Assembly (NCBI RefSeq): GCF_016056305.1
Contig: NZ_JAECZC010000017.1
Coordinates: 1,865-65,864 of the forward strand
Reading direction: 5' to 3'
DNA from: Amazonocrinis nigriterrae CENA67
Lineage (GTDB): Bacteria; Cyanobacteriota; Cyanobacteriia; Cyanobacteriales; Nostocaceae
DNA: 64,000 bases
The translations under genes were made by a program, and so were the position numbers. The notes beneath the pieces are model-generated. The model saw only the letters and a program-made list of their open reading frames with translations, was not told where the DNA came from and searched no databases. Below are positions 42,224 to 50,981 of this stretch, in pieces (positions within the stretch are counted from its first letter, which is position 1; every line of letters starts with the position of its first letter).

Positions 42224-44119
42224 TCATTTGAAATAATTGCCAAAATAAAACTTGGGCATAGGCCAAGATAACTCACAAAGAGTACCCTTAGGAGAAAGTG
42301 GTACTCGCCGAAATTTCCCTTTCAATTGTCGAGCTAAATTTCTAAACTGTTGTGTTCCCCGGCCTTCTTTAGATGAATTACCTCCTAAACCATCATCAAT
42401 AATGCTGAGAGTGTACCAGCCTTCAGATGAATAGCAAGTAACTTCCAGACGTGTGACTCCCATAGCATGTTTACCCACATTGCATAAAGCTTCTTCCAAA
42501 AATCGGCACAGCCCCCGCTTTTGTTCCATATTCAAGACCCGCTCATTTATAGGTTCAAAAGCTCTGATTTTAACTTTGATAGTTTCAAAACAGGGTAATT
42601 CTCTTTCTAAGGTAGAATTATAAACTTGATAGAGAATTTCATGAAGAGGGTCTCGCAAATTTAGTACTAGACTTTTACCTAAATAAAGACTAGTCTCTTG
42701 GTCAATAGGTTCCCTTTGTAAATATTCATAAATTCCCCTTAACTCGTGGTTCAATTTTTCAAGTTCTTTTTCTAGTTCTAGGAGCAAGTCGTTCATTGGT
42801 AACTCTTTGTCTCGAACTAGTTTCAAAACTTTAGCGAGGCTTTGCAGGGGGCCATTATGAATTTTTACAAATGTGCGCTCAATAATAGTTTGTCTTGCTC
42901 TAATTCCAGAACGCAAAGCTTGATCGTATTGATATAAAGCTGTGATTTCCATTCCATTTAAAGCTAAAACAAGGAGTGTCGGTATCAGCGGAACCCACCA
43001 ACCCAAAAGCAGAAGTAAATAACAAAATATCAGTAGGCTACAGCTAGCGATCACAACAACTAATAGACTGGTAAGAGGCGATTTAGTGAGCCTAGCAATG
43101 GCAATTCCAAGCAAACCCCAAGTCAAAATCCATAGATATTCCCATCCATCTTGCCAAGTATTTAACAGTGGTCTAGAATCAAGCGCCGCGCTGATAATTT
43201 GGCTAACAGCATGTGCTTGAATTTCTACTCCATAAACTCGTCCTGGTGCAGATTCGATAGATTCAATGGCTGAAGTAGGGATAAAATCTTTACGGCTAGG
43301 GGAAGTTATGCCAATAATGACTATGCGATCGCGTATCCAGTCTGGATTAAATTTATCGCTTTTGAGATCATACAAAGATAAAGTTCTAAATTGTTCTCGA
43401 CCACTGCGAAAATTCAGTAGTACCTGAACTCCACCTGCATCAGTTCGGATATATCCCCCAGAATTAGTTAAAAACCTGGGTATTTCAGTCTTACCGAATC
43501 TGATAGCAGCGCGATCGCGAATACCATTTTCTATACTAATACCTTGATTACTTAAATATAATGCTGCCAGACTTAGAGATAAAGATAACTTATAACCTTT
43601 GCTTGTGGGTGTACTTAACAAGCTACGCCTTAATTTGCCATCGCTATCTGTAATTTGATCGGCAAAACCAAGCTGTTCAGGTGATAATCCTGGTGGTGGA
43701 GCAATTTCATCAGGTAATACTTTTTCAATACCAATTATATTTTTGAAACTTTGAAAAACTCTAACCAATTCTGGATGACCAGGATTAACTGGAAAATCCC
43801 TATAAATATCAAGACCAATAGCTCTTGGTTTATAACTCTGCAATTTTAACAGCAACTGTGCCAAGTCGTGATCTGATAGAGGAAAATCTGCACGAGTGTT
43901 GATATCGTCTTCATTAATCCCTAAAATTACAATCCGTTTATCTCTAGGTTCATGGGGGCGTAGTCGAAGAAAATTATCAAAAGCCATCCACTCTAAAGAT
44001 TGCATTAAACCAGCTAGACGAGCAATCATCACCAGCACAATCACTGCAATACCTGGTAATGCACCTACACGCCATATAGCAATTTCTTCTTTAATTGTTC
44101 TCCAACGTTCAGGCTTCAT
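42224..44119 (-). CDS. CHASE2-domain sensor histidine kinase
   Basis: 631 residues. A membrane helix (about 18-36) is followed by an extracytoplasmic CHASE2 domain (about 40-320; FLRLRPHEPRDKRIVILGINEDDIN, RAIGLDIYRDFPV), then three membrane helices (about 325-400). Next is a HisKA_3-type dimerisation region (about 410-480) with KIHNGPLQSLAKVLKL as the H box, and a HATPase (about 530-625; FLEEALCNVGKHA, IIDDGLGGNSSKEGRGTQQFRNLA). The H box is of the NarX/LuxR-pathway class, which fits the LuxR-type response regulator just upstream on the same strand (204 bp apart). Signal unknown. Confidence 0.88.
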   Translation of the reverse strand: MKPERWRTIKEEIAIWRVGALPGIAVIVLVMIARLAGLMQSLEWMAFDNFLRLRPHEPRDKRIVILGINEDDINTRADFPLSDHDLAQLLLKLQSYKPRAIGLDIYRDFPVNPGHPELVRVFQSFKNIIGIEKVLPDEIAPPPGLSPEQLGFADQITDSDGKLRRSLLSTPTSKGYKLSLSLSLAALYLSNQGISIENGIRDRAAIRFGKTEIPRFLTNSGGYIRTDAGGVQVLLNFRSGREQFRTLSLYDLKSDKFNPDWIRDRIVIIGITSPSRKDFIPTSAIESIESAPGRVYGVEIQAHAVSQIISAALDSRPLLNTWQDGWEYLWILTWGLLGIAIARLTKSPLTSLLVVVIASCSLLIFCYLLLLLGWWVPLIPTLLVLALNGMEITALYQYDQALRSGIRARQTIIERTFVKIHNGPLQSLAKVLKLVRDKELPMNDLLLELEKELEKLNHELRGIYEYLQREPIDQETSLYLGKSLVLNLRDPLHEILYQVYNSTLERELPCFETIKVKIRAFEPINERVLNMEQKRGLCRFLEEALCNVGKHAMGVTRLEVTCYSSEGWYTLSIIDDGLGGNSSKEGRGTQQFRNLARQLKGKFRRVPLSPKGTLCELSWPMPKFYFGNYFK

Positions 44120-44323
44120 AAACGTCCACCTTCACTTTTTGCTGTTAATTAGCCTTGAACTATCAGCCATTAATCATTAACTGAGAACTTATGCAATTAA
44201 CACACTAATACCAAAGTGATGATTGTGAAGAGTCAATAGTTAGAAATCAAGCTATTTTTAGTCTTTTAACTATTGCTGATACCAGCATAATGACTACAAA
44301 AATTGTATAATTTATCTCAACTA

Positions 44324-45001
44324 TCAATCAATTAATCCTTCTTCTCTAGCCCGGATTTCAGTTTGAATTCGGATATTTTTACCCTCTTCAGGATAAACAC
44401 TTAAAGCATCTTGCAGCTTACTCCAGTAATGACGCACCATTCGTTCAGACATACACATACGTTCAGCAATTGCTTTATCTTGCAATCCTTCCTCAAATGC
44501 TAAAGTCAGCACCCTGAGCCACTCTGGTTTAACTTCTAAGACAGAATGTATTCCTTTAATATCTTTTGTATGAGTTAAGCCCTGTAATGCCCAATCAACT
44601 CTGGTCAACATTTCCTGAGTCGATAGGCTTTTATCAGCGACTGTAAAGCCTCCTTTGTGACTATCAATATCAGGTCTAACCCTCACCAGGGTTCTCACAT
44701 TAGCACTTTGGACAACAATATTTAAGTTGGGATAGTTTTTCATCAAAGTTCTTAAAAGTTGAACCCCTATATCAGGTCGAGCTGTCATTCCAGAGTTATC
44801 TGGAATCGAAAGATCCATCACAACCAGATCTGGCTGTGAGGTAGTAATTTGATTAAGAGCATTCTTAGCATTGATTGCAATGATGAATTCAGCGTCAGGG
44901 TATTGCTTTTGTAGCACATTCGCAGTTCCAGCTAAAACTGATTCGTGGTCATCAATTACTAGAATTTTTAGCAATGCTTTCTCTGTACAAGTTTGTTTCA
45001 T
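44324..45001 (-). CDS. LuxR/NarL-type response regulator
   Basis: 225 residues. The receiver domain (10-135) has ILVIDDHESVLAG, phosphoacceptor in DLVVMDLSIPDNSGM, and a conserved Lys in TVADKSLSTQEML. The C-terminal helix-turn-helix (about 160-215) reads VLTLAFEEGLQDKAIAERMCMSERMVRHYWSKLQDAL, the NarL/LuxR DNA-binding fold. It most likely receives phosphate from the CHASE2 kinase encoded next, and could control the peptide export cassette upstream. Both points are inference from position and class. Confidence 0.87.
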   Translation of the reverse strand: MKQTCTEKALLKILVIDDHESVLAGTANVLQKQYPDAEFIIAINAKNALNQITTSQPDLVVMDLSIPDNSGMTARPDIGVQLLRTLMKNYPNLNIVVQSANVRTLVRVRPDIDSHKGGFTVADKSLSTQEMLTRVDWALQGLTHTKDIKGIHSVLEVKPEWLRVLTLAFEEGLQDKAIAERMCMSERMVRHYWSKLQDALSVYPEEGKNIRIQTEIRAREEGLID

Positions 45002-45362
45002 AACTAACAGCCTACAGATGAAGTAGGTAAAGATTAACTGTTTATTTTGAAATCAATCCATACATATTTTTTGATATACAGCACTTACGTCAGTATAGTA
45101 GATTTTTTTATGAAGCTGTCAAAATTCAAAAGCAGAGCCGGAGTTTTAGCAGTCTCCGGTCAATAGTCTAAAAAACCTTGTTTTTGACCATGAACTGTTG
45201 AATTTTCACAACCTTCACATTTGTTTTATTGTGCCAGTTGGGTAATTACCTATATAATTATATTGTTGATTATATATTTATGACTACATTATTACATGTT
45301 TTTAATCTAAAATCATTAAGGTATACATTTTAGCCAGACAGCAAGCAATACTGCAATAAATC
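45002..45362. other. Intergenic, 361 bp, AT-rich
   Basis: Upstream of the response regulator. A small stem (CCGGAG / CTCCGG, 45139-45158) is the only structure noted. It probably contains the promoter for the regulator-kinase pair and the end of the export operon. Confidence 0.4.
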
Positions 45363-46070
45363 TTACCAATAGAAGTAACAAGTAATACTCAGGTTCTGTT
45401 TACGGCAAAAGCATGTTCCCGAAGTTAAAAATCGAAAGCTTTCGCAAAGATACTTTAATTCTCTTAAGGTAGAATAAAAAATGACTGTAGATTGGTCAGG
45501 ATATGTAATTTGTACCATTAGCTGACCCATATTTTTCTGTTGTTTTAAACTGATAAAAATTGATGTAGGAACTGAAACATGGGACAAAGTTAATATTAGT
45601 AGTTCTTCTAAAGCTCTTAAAACTATCAAACTCTGCTCAGCTGGCTCATACCGCCAGTAGGGTGGTATATCAAAATGAAAACATAGGTGAGAATTTGATG
45701 TTAACCACGGTTCTAATAGGCACTCAAGAGCCAAAGGAAGGCTATCTTGAATATATGCCGGAAATAAGCGATCGCTCAATTGCACGAGAGCGTGATGAAA
45801 ATTATCAGCTTGTTTTAGGTATTCTCGGGTTTTATTAATTGTTAAACTGAGGTTATCTTGCGCTAATAAATCTAAGCTGCGGCGTATTGTAAATGATTCT
45901 TGCAATAAGCCATCATGAATTTTCTTTGCTTCTATAAATAGTTTTAGAGACTGCCTAGAAAACCACCATTGTAATGCTTGTTGAATTCTACAATAGGTTT
46001 TCAAAAACATTACCAATGTCACTACATAGGTAATTACTAGTAGATTTTGCGTGTTGAATGTCATAATCAC
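45363..46070 (-). CDS. Degenerate histidine-kinase-like membrane protein
   Basis: 235 residues. One N-terminal membrane helix (7-25) leads to a HisKA_3-like segment KKIHDGLLQESFTIRRSLDLL (about 49-69), closely resembling KIHNGPLQSLAKVLKL of the CHASE2 kinase. The later region (LRALEELLILTLSHVSVPTSIFISL) has the outline of a HATPase N box, but the DxGxG and GxGL boxes are absent and the C-terminus is short. ATP binding is thus unlikely. The gene begins 12 bp after the HlyD stop, so it is almost certainly co-transcribed with the exporter. It may be a partner or modulator of the CHASE2 kinase, which is inference. Confidence 0.72.
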   Translation of the reverse strand: MIMTFNTQNLLVITYVVTLVMFLKTYCRIQQALQWWFSRQSLKLFIEAKKIHDGLLQESFTIRRSLDLLAQDNLSLTINKTREYLKQADNFHHALVQLSDRLFPAYIQDSLPLALECLLEPWLTSNSHLCFHFDIPPYWRYEPAEQSLIVLRALEELLILTLSHVSVPTSIFISLKQQKNMGQLMVQITYPDQSTVIFYSTLRELKYLCESFRFLTSGTCFCRKQNLSITCYFYW

Positions 46071-46082
46071 ATACTTGTCTCT

Positions 46083-47495
46083 TCATAAATCAGCAATTAA
46101 CCTAGCCTTCCTCAACATAAATTGTAATGCTGTCTCTTCTTTAGAAATAATGTCAGCTTTGGCCTCCATTCCAGATTGGATATGACACTGGCGATCGCCA
46201 TTGCCAAATATGGTTTTTTCAGGTTGAATAGTTGCTTCAAAGTAGCTATTTGCAGAGGTTGCAGAACCTGGTATAGCAACTTCTGGGTTGTTACTTTTAG
46301 ACGCAATTGCATCGGGAGAAACAGCCGTGACTACACCATTGAGAGTGCCATAATCAGGATAAGGACAAGCATCAATTCGCAATTGCACTTTTTGACCAAC
46401 TGCGACATTTTTAATTTCTTGAGTGGGAATAACAGCTTTAATAACTAAAGGAGCATTATTAGGAGCAATTTCAGCAATAGCTTCACTAGCACGCAGCACT
46501 TGACCAGGGTTGCGTAAATTGAGCTTGAGAATGATACCATTAGCACTTGCTCGCAGAATAGTATCTTGTAATTGACTAATTACTTGGAGAAGTTCTTTAT
46601 GAGATTGTCCGAGTTGGTTTTGCATTTCCACTCGCTGCTGAATTAAAGCTTGTTTTTCCTTTTTTAAAATAGCGAGACTGGCTTCACCTTTAGCAGTTTC
46701 TTGACCAATGCGTTCTTGAGCGATCGCAACTATGGCGGTGGTAGGATTAACAGCAGCTTTAGCTGCTTGCACTTTAGCTTTGGCAATATCAACAGCTTTT
46801 GTTTCTGCTGCAAGTATGGCTTTAGTCTGCACAACAACTAGCTTTTTCTGCTCAAATTCGCGCCTACCAATTGCGCCAAGCTTCGCCAACTGTTCATAGC
46901 GATCGCGATCCACTTCAGCAAAACTTAAATCAGCTTGGGCTTTTTGCAAGTCTGCTTCAGCTTTTTCTAAACTTGCTTGCGCTGCTATTAATTCGCTGTT
47001 GGTGGTAATTTGTCGCTCTTGATATTCCCGTTGATTGCGTGCTAAATCTGCTTGAGCAGAAGCTACGCTTCGTTCTGCTACTGTTGCTTCAGCAGTAATT
47101 TGAGTATTTAAAGATCTAATTTGGGCATAAATTTGTAGTATTTGCAACCTAATTTGTTGAATATTGTCTTGTAATTGACTCTTTTTGATTTGTAGTTGTT
47201 CATCGTCTAAACGAGCAATTACATCTCCCTGTTTGACTAGCTGATTTTCTTTCACCAAAATACTTTTAACGGTTCCTTCAATTTTCGGTTGCACTAACCG
47301 AATTTCTCCTGTAGGACGCACAACAGCAGTAGCTTTCACCGTCACATTGTATTTCACCCATGAGGAAAGACTAATCCCAGCACCAAGACTTACAACCAGA
47401 AAAATTCCTGCTAAAGATGTCCAACGACTCACAGGAGGGAGAAACTCTTCATTCTGCTCTGATGGCAGAAGTTTTTTACTATATGTGTAGAGCAT
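46083..47495 (-). CDS. HlyD-family membrane fusion protein for peptide export
   Basis: 470 residues. A membrane helix (about 27-46; LAGIFLVVSLGAGISLSSW), a lipoyl-like half (IEGTVKSILVKENQLVKQGDVIARLDD), a long alpha-helical coiled coil (about 110-310), the second lipoyl half (ANGIILKLNLRNPGQVLRASEAIAEIAP) and a beta-barrel domain. It bridges the inner-membrane ABC exporter and the outer membrane or periplasm. It lies 24 bp after the C39 exporter gene, so both are one transcription unit with the following kinase-like gene. Confidence 0.9.
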   Translation of the reverse strand: MLYTYSKKLLPSEQNEEFLPPVSRWTSLAGIFLVVSLGAGISLSSWVKYNVTVKATAVVRPTGEIRLVQPKIEGTVKSILVKENQLVKQGDVIARLDDEQLQIKKSQLQDNIQQIRLQILQIYAQIRSLNTQITAEATVAERSVASAQADLARNQREYQERQITTNSELIAAQASLEKAEADLQKAQADLSFAEVDRDRYEQLAKLGAIGRREFEQKKLVVVQTKAILAAETKAVDIAKAKVQAAKAAVNPTTAIVAIAQERIGQETAKGEASLAILKKEKQALIQQRVEMQNQLGQSHKELLQVISQLQDTILRASANGIILKLNLRNPGQVLRASEAIAEIAPNNAPLVIKAVIPTQEIKNVAVGQKVQLRIDACPYPDYGTLNGVVTAVSPDAIASKSNNPEVAIPGSATSANSYFEATIQPEKTIFGNGDRQCHIQSGMEAKADIISKEETALQFMLRKARLIADL

Positions 47496-47519
47496 AATTA
47501 TTTAAATAAATTTGTATAA

Positions 47520-49670
47520 TTAAGGATTTAAAAATTCTAAATGCTCACCAGATTGAGAGCGCAGTTCTTCCAAAGAACCTTGAGTTTTTAACTTGCCTTG
47601 ATCTAGTAAAACTATCCAATCAGCACGATTAACTACCTTGGGACGGTGAGTAATTAAAATTGTAGTTTTACCTTGGCGATGTTGAAATAATTTATCTAAA
47701 ACTTGAGCCTCACTTACTGGATCAAGACCACCAGTAGATTCATCTAAAATCAGAATTGGTGGATCTGTAACAATAGCTCTTGCTATTGCTAATCTTTGAC
47801 GTTGCCCACCAGAAATATTTGCACCAAATTCCCCTAAAATAGTTTGATATTTATCAGGTAGTTTACTAATAAATTCATCAGCTTCCGCTACTTGGCAAGC
47901 TCTGACAATCTGTTCAAAAGTGACATGGGGAGCGCCTAAGCGGAAGTTTTCGACAATTGACCGACTCCAAAAATGAGGCTCTTGGGGAACAAGTACTACT
48001 TGTTGTCTGAGACATTCAAGGGATAAGTCTTGGAGGTTATACAGACCAATACGAATATTGCCAGATTGCAGTGAATATAACCCAGCAATCAGTTTTGCTA
48101 AAGTACTTTTACCACAACCAGATTTACCAATTAGTGCAACAACTTTACCACCAGGAATTGTTAAAGAAAAGTCATCTATTAAATCTAGGCGACCAGCATA
48201 ATGGAAATTAATATTTGTGCAAACAATGTCAGCATCTCCTGCAATCTTGGCGTAAGGCTTGATCTCGTCACCCTCATTTTCTGAAGTGGCATCTATCACT
48301 TCTGTAAGACGTTGTGTAGCGGTTTTTGCACGAGTAAATTCTTCAACAAAGCTGATTATAGTAGCAAATAAGCCCAGAAAATTAGCATTCATGGAATTAA
48401 AGGCAAATAGTTGCCCGATACTCAGATTTTCTACTGGGTTAATTACCAAATTGCCACCAAACCAAAGCAAAATCACGCCACCAACCCCTGAAACTAAGCC
48501 AGAGAAAGTATTATTAATAATTCCAATCTGAATTGTCCGGTATGTCACGTTAGCCAGGCGACCAAATCGGCTTTGTAATTCATCCCAAAATTGCAACCCA
48601 GATGTAGTAGTTTTAAGAGTTAGTGCGCCTTTAAAAGTTTCTACTAAAACTCCTTGTGTTTCTGCTTCTTGGACTAAAAGTTCACGAGTTTTTTGCTGTA
48701 AAGTTGGCTGGAATACTACTGTAGATAAGCTCATCACTATACCGATGAATACAGCTACTATAGTCAGTTTCCAACTATAAAAAACCATAAATCCCAAAGA
48801 AACTAATGCAACAAAAAATTGGCTAGGTAGACTAACAACAACCTGAGCAACTAAATGATTAATCTGGTCAATATCTTGTAGACGGCTCACAATTTCACCA
48901 CTACGACGGGCTTCGTAGTATGAGAGAGGTAATCGGAGAATTTGCCGCCCAAATTCTAGCACTAAACCCAATTGCAAACGTTGTGCAAAGTGAGCAATTA
49001 AGTTGGACTGGACAAACGACAGACTACGAGAAATAAAATTCATCACTACCACAGCGATCGCTACAGTAGTAAGTAACTTTGTATCACCTCTAACCAGCAC
49101 ATCATCAGTCAAGATTTGCATTAAAAATGGGGAAGCTAAAGATAGCAATCCCAACATCAAGTTAAGAGGTAAAGCTTGAGCTAAAATAGCCCGGTAAATC
49201 CAGACGCGCTGAAAAAAACGCCAAAATCCACCTACTTTTTCATCTTTCTGAGCAAAAAACTTGATTGGATCAGGTTCTAGTAAAAGCATCAACCAATCTG
49301 ACCAACTTTCAGCTATCTCTTTTTTAGAAAGATAACGGATACCTACAGCCGGATCAGCAACTAAACATTTTTGACCCTTTCTACCGTATAAAACAACCCA
49401 GTGATTGCCTTTCCAGTGAATAATTGCAGGTAGCGGTGCTTCGTTCATCCGGTTTAGGAGTTCTGGTGAGGTTTTCACTGGACGAGCATTAAAACCAAGT
49501 GTTTCTGCACCTCTTTTTAGCCCTAACAAAGTAGTGCCAAACTGCCCAGTACCAACCGCTTCACGAATACGACTCAGAGTAAAAGTACGACCATAATATT
49601 TAGAAACAGCAGCGAGGCAAGCAGCTCCACAGTCTTCTTCACTATGCTGTTTAACAAATTGATATTTCAT
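47520..49670 (-). CDS. Peptidase-containing ABC exporter (C39 domain, bacteriocin type)
   Basis: A 716-residue PCAT-type transporter. The N-terminal C39 peptidase (1-135) has the catalytic Cys14 (SEEDCGAACLA), His90 (WKGNHWVVLYG) and Asp106 (VADPAVGI) and removes leaders after a double glycine. The membrane domain (about 160-450) and ATPase (about 480-716; VALIGKSGCGKSTLAKLI, NISGGQRQRLAIA, ILILDESTGGLDP, ITHRPKVV) follow. It should cut and export the three GG precursors encoded just upstream. Unusually for the family, the Walker B tail reads ESTGGLD instead of EATSALD. Confidence 0.93.
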   Translation of the reverse strand: MKYQFVKQHSEEDCGAACLAAVSKYYGRTFTLSRIREAVGTGQFGTTLLGLKRGAETLGFNARPVKTSPELLNRMNEAPLPAIIHWKGNHWVVLYGRKGQKCLVADPAVGIRYLSKKEIAESWSDWLMLLLEPDPIKFFAQKDEKVGGFWRFFQRVWIYRAILAQALPLNLMLGLLSLASPFLMQILTDDVLVRGDTKLLTTVAIAVVVMNFISRSLSFVQSNLIAHFAQRLQLGLVLEFGRQILRLPLSYYEARRSGEIVSRLQDIDQINHLVAQVVVSLPSQFFVALVSLGFMVFYSWKLTIVAVFIGIVMSLSTVVFQPTLQQKTRELLVQEAETQGVLVETFKGALTLKTTTSGLQFWDELQSRFGRLANVTYRTIQIGIINNTFSGLVSGVGGVILLWFGGNLVINPVENLSIGQLFAFNSMNANFLGLFATIISFVEEFTRAKTATQRLTEVIDATSENEGDEIKPYAKIAGDADIVCTNINFHYAGRLDLIDDFSLTIPGGKVVALIGKSGCGKSTLAKLIAGLYSLQSGNIRIGLYNLQDLSLECLRQQVVLVPQEPHFWSRSIVENFRLGAPHVTFEQIVRACQVAEADEFISKLPDKYQTILGEFGANISGGQRQRLAIARAIVTDPPILILDESTGGLDPVSEAQVLDKLFQHRQGKTTILITHRPKVVNRADWIVLLDQGKLKTQGSLEELRSQSGEHLEFLNP

Positions 49671-49791
49671 AACTCAATTACTCTAGTTTATGACAACCTA
49701 ATCCTAATAATGTTGTCAATTTATTAGGTGATTTTTGCAATTACTAACAACTCTGGATTCAGAGCCTATTAACAGTTAAAAACTTTATTGA

Positions 49792-50121
49792 TTAATCTAA
49801 AAGAGATATAATATTAAATAACATATCGAATAAACTAGACCTCCTACTTGACCTACGCCCGCGTCCTCTACCACCTAGACTCAATCCAAAAGTAATTTGT
49901 GAAAACCTATATCCAGTTTGTTGAATAGAAGAAATACTACCATTACTACCAGATACATTAATTGCACTATTGGCAAAAGTTTCTATATCTGTTTTTTGGA
50001 AGAACAAATTGTAAAGAGATAATCCTGAGTAATGTGAACGTCCACCAGATATAGCTTCTTGTTGTTGTTCGGATACATCAAGAAATAATTCATCAATTTC
50101 CGGTTTGATATGGCTAGACAT
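49792..50121 (-). CDS. Double-glycine leader peptide precursor with Arg-rich core (109 aa)
   Basis: Starts at ATG 50119-50121 (MSSHIKPEIDEL). The open frame to 50211 is only extra. The 27-residue leader ends ELFLDVSEQQQEAISGG, nearly the same as the leaders of the next two genes. The 82-residue core begins RSHYSGLSLYNLFFQKTD, then has a Ser/Gly-rich stretch, and after FGLSLGG carries RGRGRRSSRRSS before a hydrophobic end (LFDMLFNIISLLD). The basic patch and C-terminal amphipathic tail are unlike the other two. Likely an exported peptide, perhaps antimicrobial. Lies 121 bp ahead of the exporter gene. Confidence 0.78.
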   Translation of the reverse strand: MSSHIKPEIDELFLDVSEQQQEAISGGRSHYSGLSLYNLFFQKTDIETFANSAINVSGSNGSISSIQQTGYRFSQITFGLSLGGRGRGRRSSRRSSLFDMLFNIISLLD

Positions 50122-50194
50122 ATTTTTTAGCCTTGAAAAAGTGGAATTACAATGTTCTATCAACAAGGAATATGGCACAATAATTGAAAAAAAG

Positions 50195-50273
50195 CAGTTA
50201 GCTATCAGCAATTTATGGAAACATCATTAGTTTTGTATCCATTAAAATTTAATATAAAGCTGATAGCTAACTG
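50195..50273. repeat. Perfect 15-bp inverted repeat between two precursor genes
   Basis: CAGTTAGCTATCAGC (50195-50209) and its exact complement GCTGATAGCTAACTG (50259-50273) are 49 bp apart, in the 252-bp gap between two precursor genes. An RNA hairpin here could separate precursor mRNA from exporter mRNA, or be an operator. Confidence 0.6.
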
Positions 50274-50373
50274 TCATAAAAACAAAAATCTAGGGGAAGA
50301 TAGGGGAGCGCTAATTACTCCCCTCCTCAACGCGTTGAGAGATGATCATACTCATCGCGATCTATTGCATCAA

Positions 50374-50610
50374 CTAGGAAACTACTGCTTTAAAGGAAGA
50401 AGCTGTTTGAATAGCTTCTTGAATTGTTTTTAGCACACCACCAGCTAATAAACTGCTGCCGCCAAGACCAGAACTACTACCTACTGGGCTAATAGTTTCA
50501 GTTTGTTGGAACGCTTTAGCATATAGGGTGCTAAAGTCTAGAGTCGATAAACCACCTGCTACAACTTCTTGTTGTTCAGCAGATAAATCGGTAAATAGTT
50601 CGTGTAACAT
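50374..50610 (-). CDS. Double-glycine leader bacteriocin-like precursor, 78 aa (CTB-like)
   Basis: A 78-residue precursor. The leader MLHELFTDLSAEQQEVVAGG (20 residues) fits C39 cleavage. The 58-residue core has LDFSTLYAKAFQQTETI, a Gly/Ser-rich centre and a second double glycine (LLAGG, Gly57-Gly58) before a 20-residue amphipathic tail. AAGGAG lies nine bases before the ATG. It is a paralogue of the gene at 50745 (same length, same layout) and resembles the cyanobacterial bacteriocin families with GG leaders that sit beside HlyD/C39 exporters. Activity and target are unknown. Confidence 0.85.
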   Translation of the reverse strand: MLHELFTDLSAEQQEVVAGGLSTLDFSTLYAKAFQQTETISPVGSSSGLGGSSLLAGGVLKTIQEAIQTASSFKAVVS

Positions 50611-50744
50611 GGTTGGAAACTCCTTGATTTGACTTGAATTATCTTGACAACTGAAATACTGAACTTAAAGATCATTTGACTTCAAACGATTGAAGAAGGT
50701 AACCCTTTAATTAGCATCCAGGTTATTCAATCTATTGAAGAGCG

Positions 50745-50981
50745 TTAGCCAACTAATGCTGAAAATATAGAAGATGTTTGGAGAACTTCTTGGATTGTCT
50801 TTTGGATACCACCAGACACTATGGTGCTACCACTAGGGCCTGAAGAAGCTGCAACTGGCCCAATAGTTTCAGAGAGTTGGTAGAGGTGGTTATATAATGT
50901 TGACAAGGTAATACCTTCTACGCCACCAGCTACGATTTCTTGTTGCTCTTCAGTTACATCGATAAACAAGTTGTGAGACAT
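50745..50981 (-). CDS. Double-glycine leader bacteriocin-like precursor, 78 aa (CTB-like), first of the set
   Basis: A 78-residue precursor with the leader MSHNLFIDVTEEQQEIVAGG. The core has ITLSTLYNHLYQLSETIGPV, a PSGST turn, and a second GG (IVSGG, Gly57-Gly58) in exactly the position of its neighbour, followed by a 20-residue tail (IQKTIQEVLQTSSIFSALVG). AGAGGA stands eight bases before the ATG. As the most upstream precursor it probably carries the main promoter in the 51-kb intergenic region. No cysteines, so neither disulfide nor lanthionine maturation is expected. Confidence 0.85.
   Translation of the reverse strand: MSHNLFIDVTEEQQEIVAGGVEGITLSTLYNHLYQLSETIGPVAASSGPSGSTIVSGGIQKTIQEVLQTSSIFSALVG

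Noticed and set aside
45363-46070. Functional sensor histidine kinase
   Set aside because: The H-box-like segment is present, but the ATP-binding motifs could not be found, so I call it kinase-like only.
50215-50433. 72-codon plus-strand ORF across the precursor region
   Set aside because: It overlaps the inverted repeat and the end of a supported precursor gene in antisense. No supporting features.
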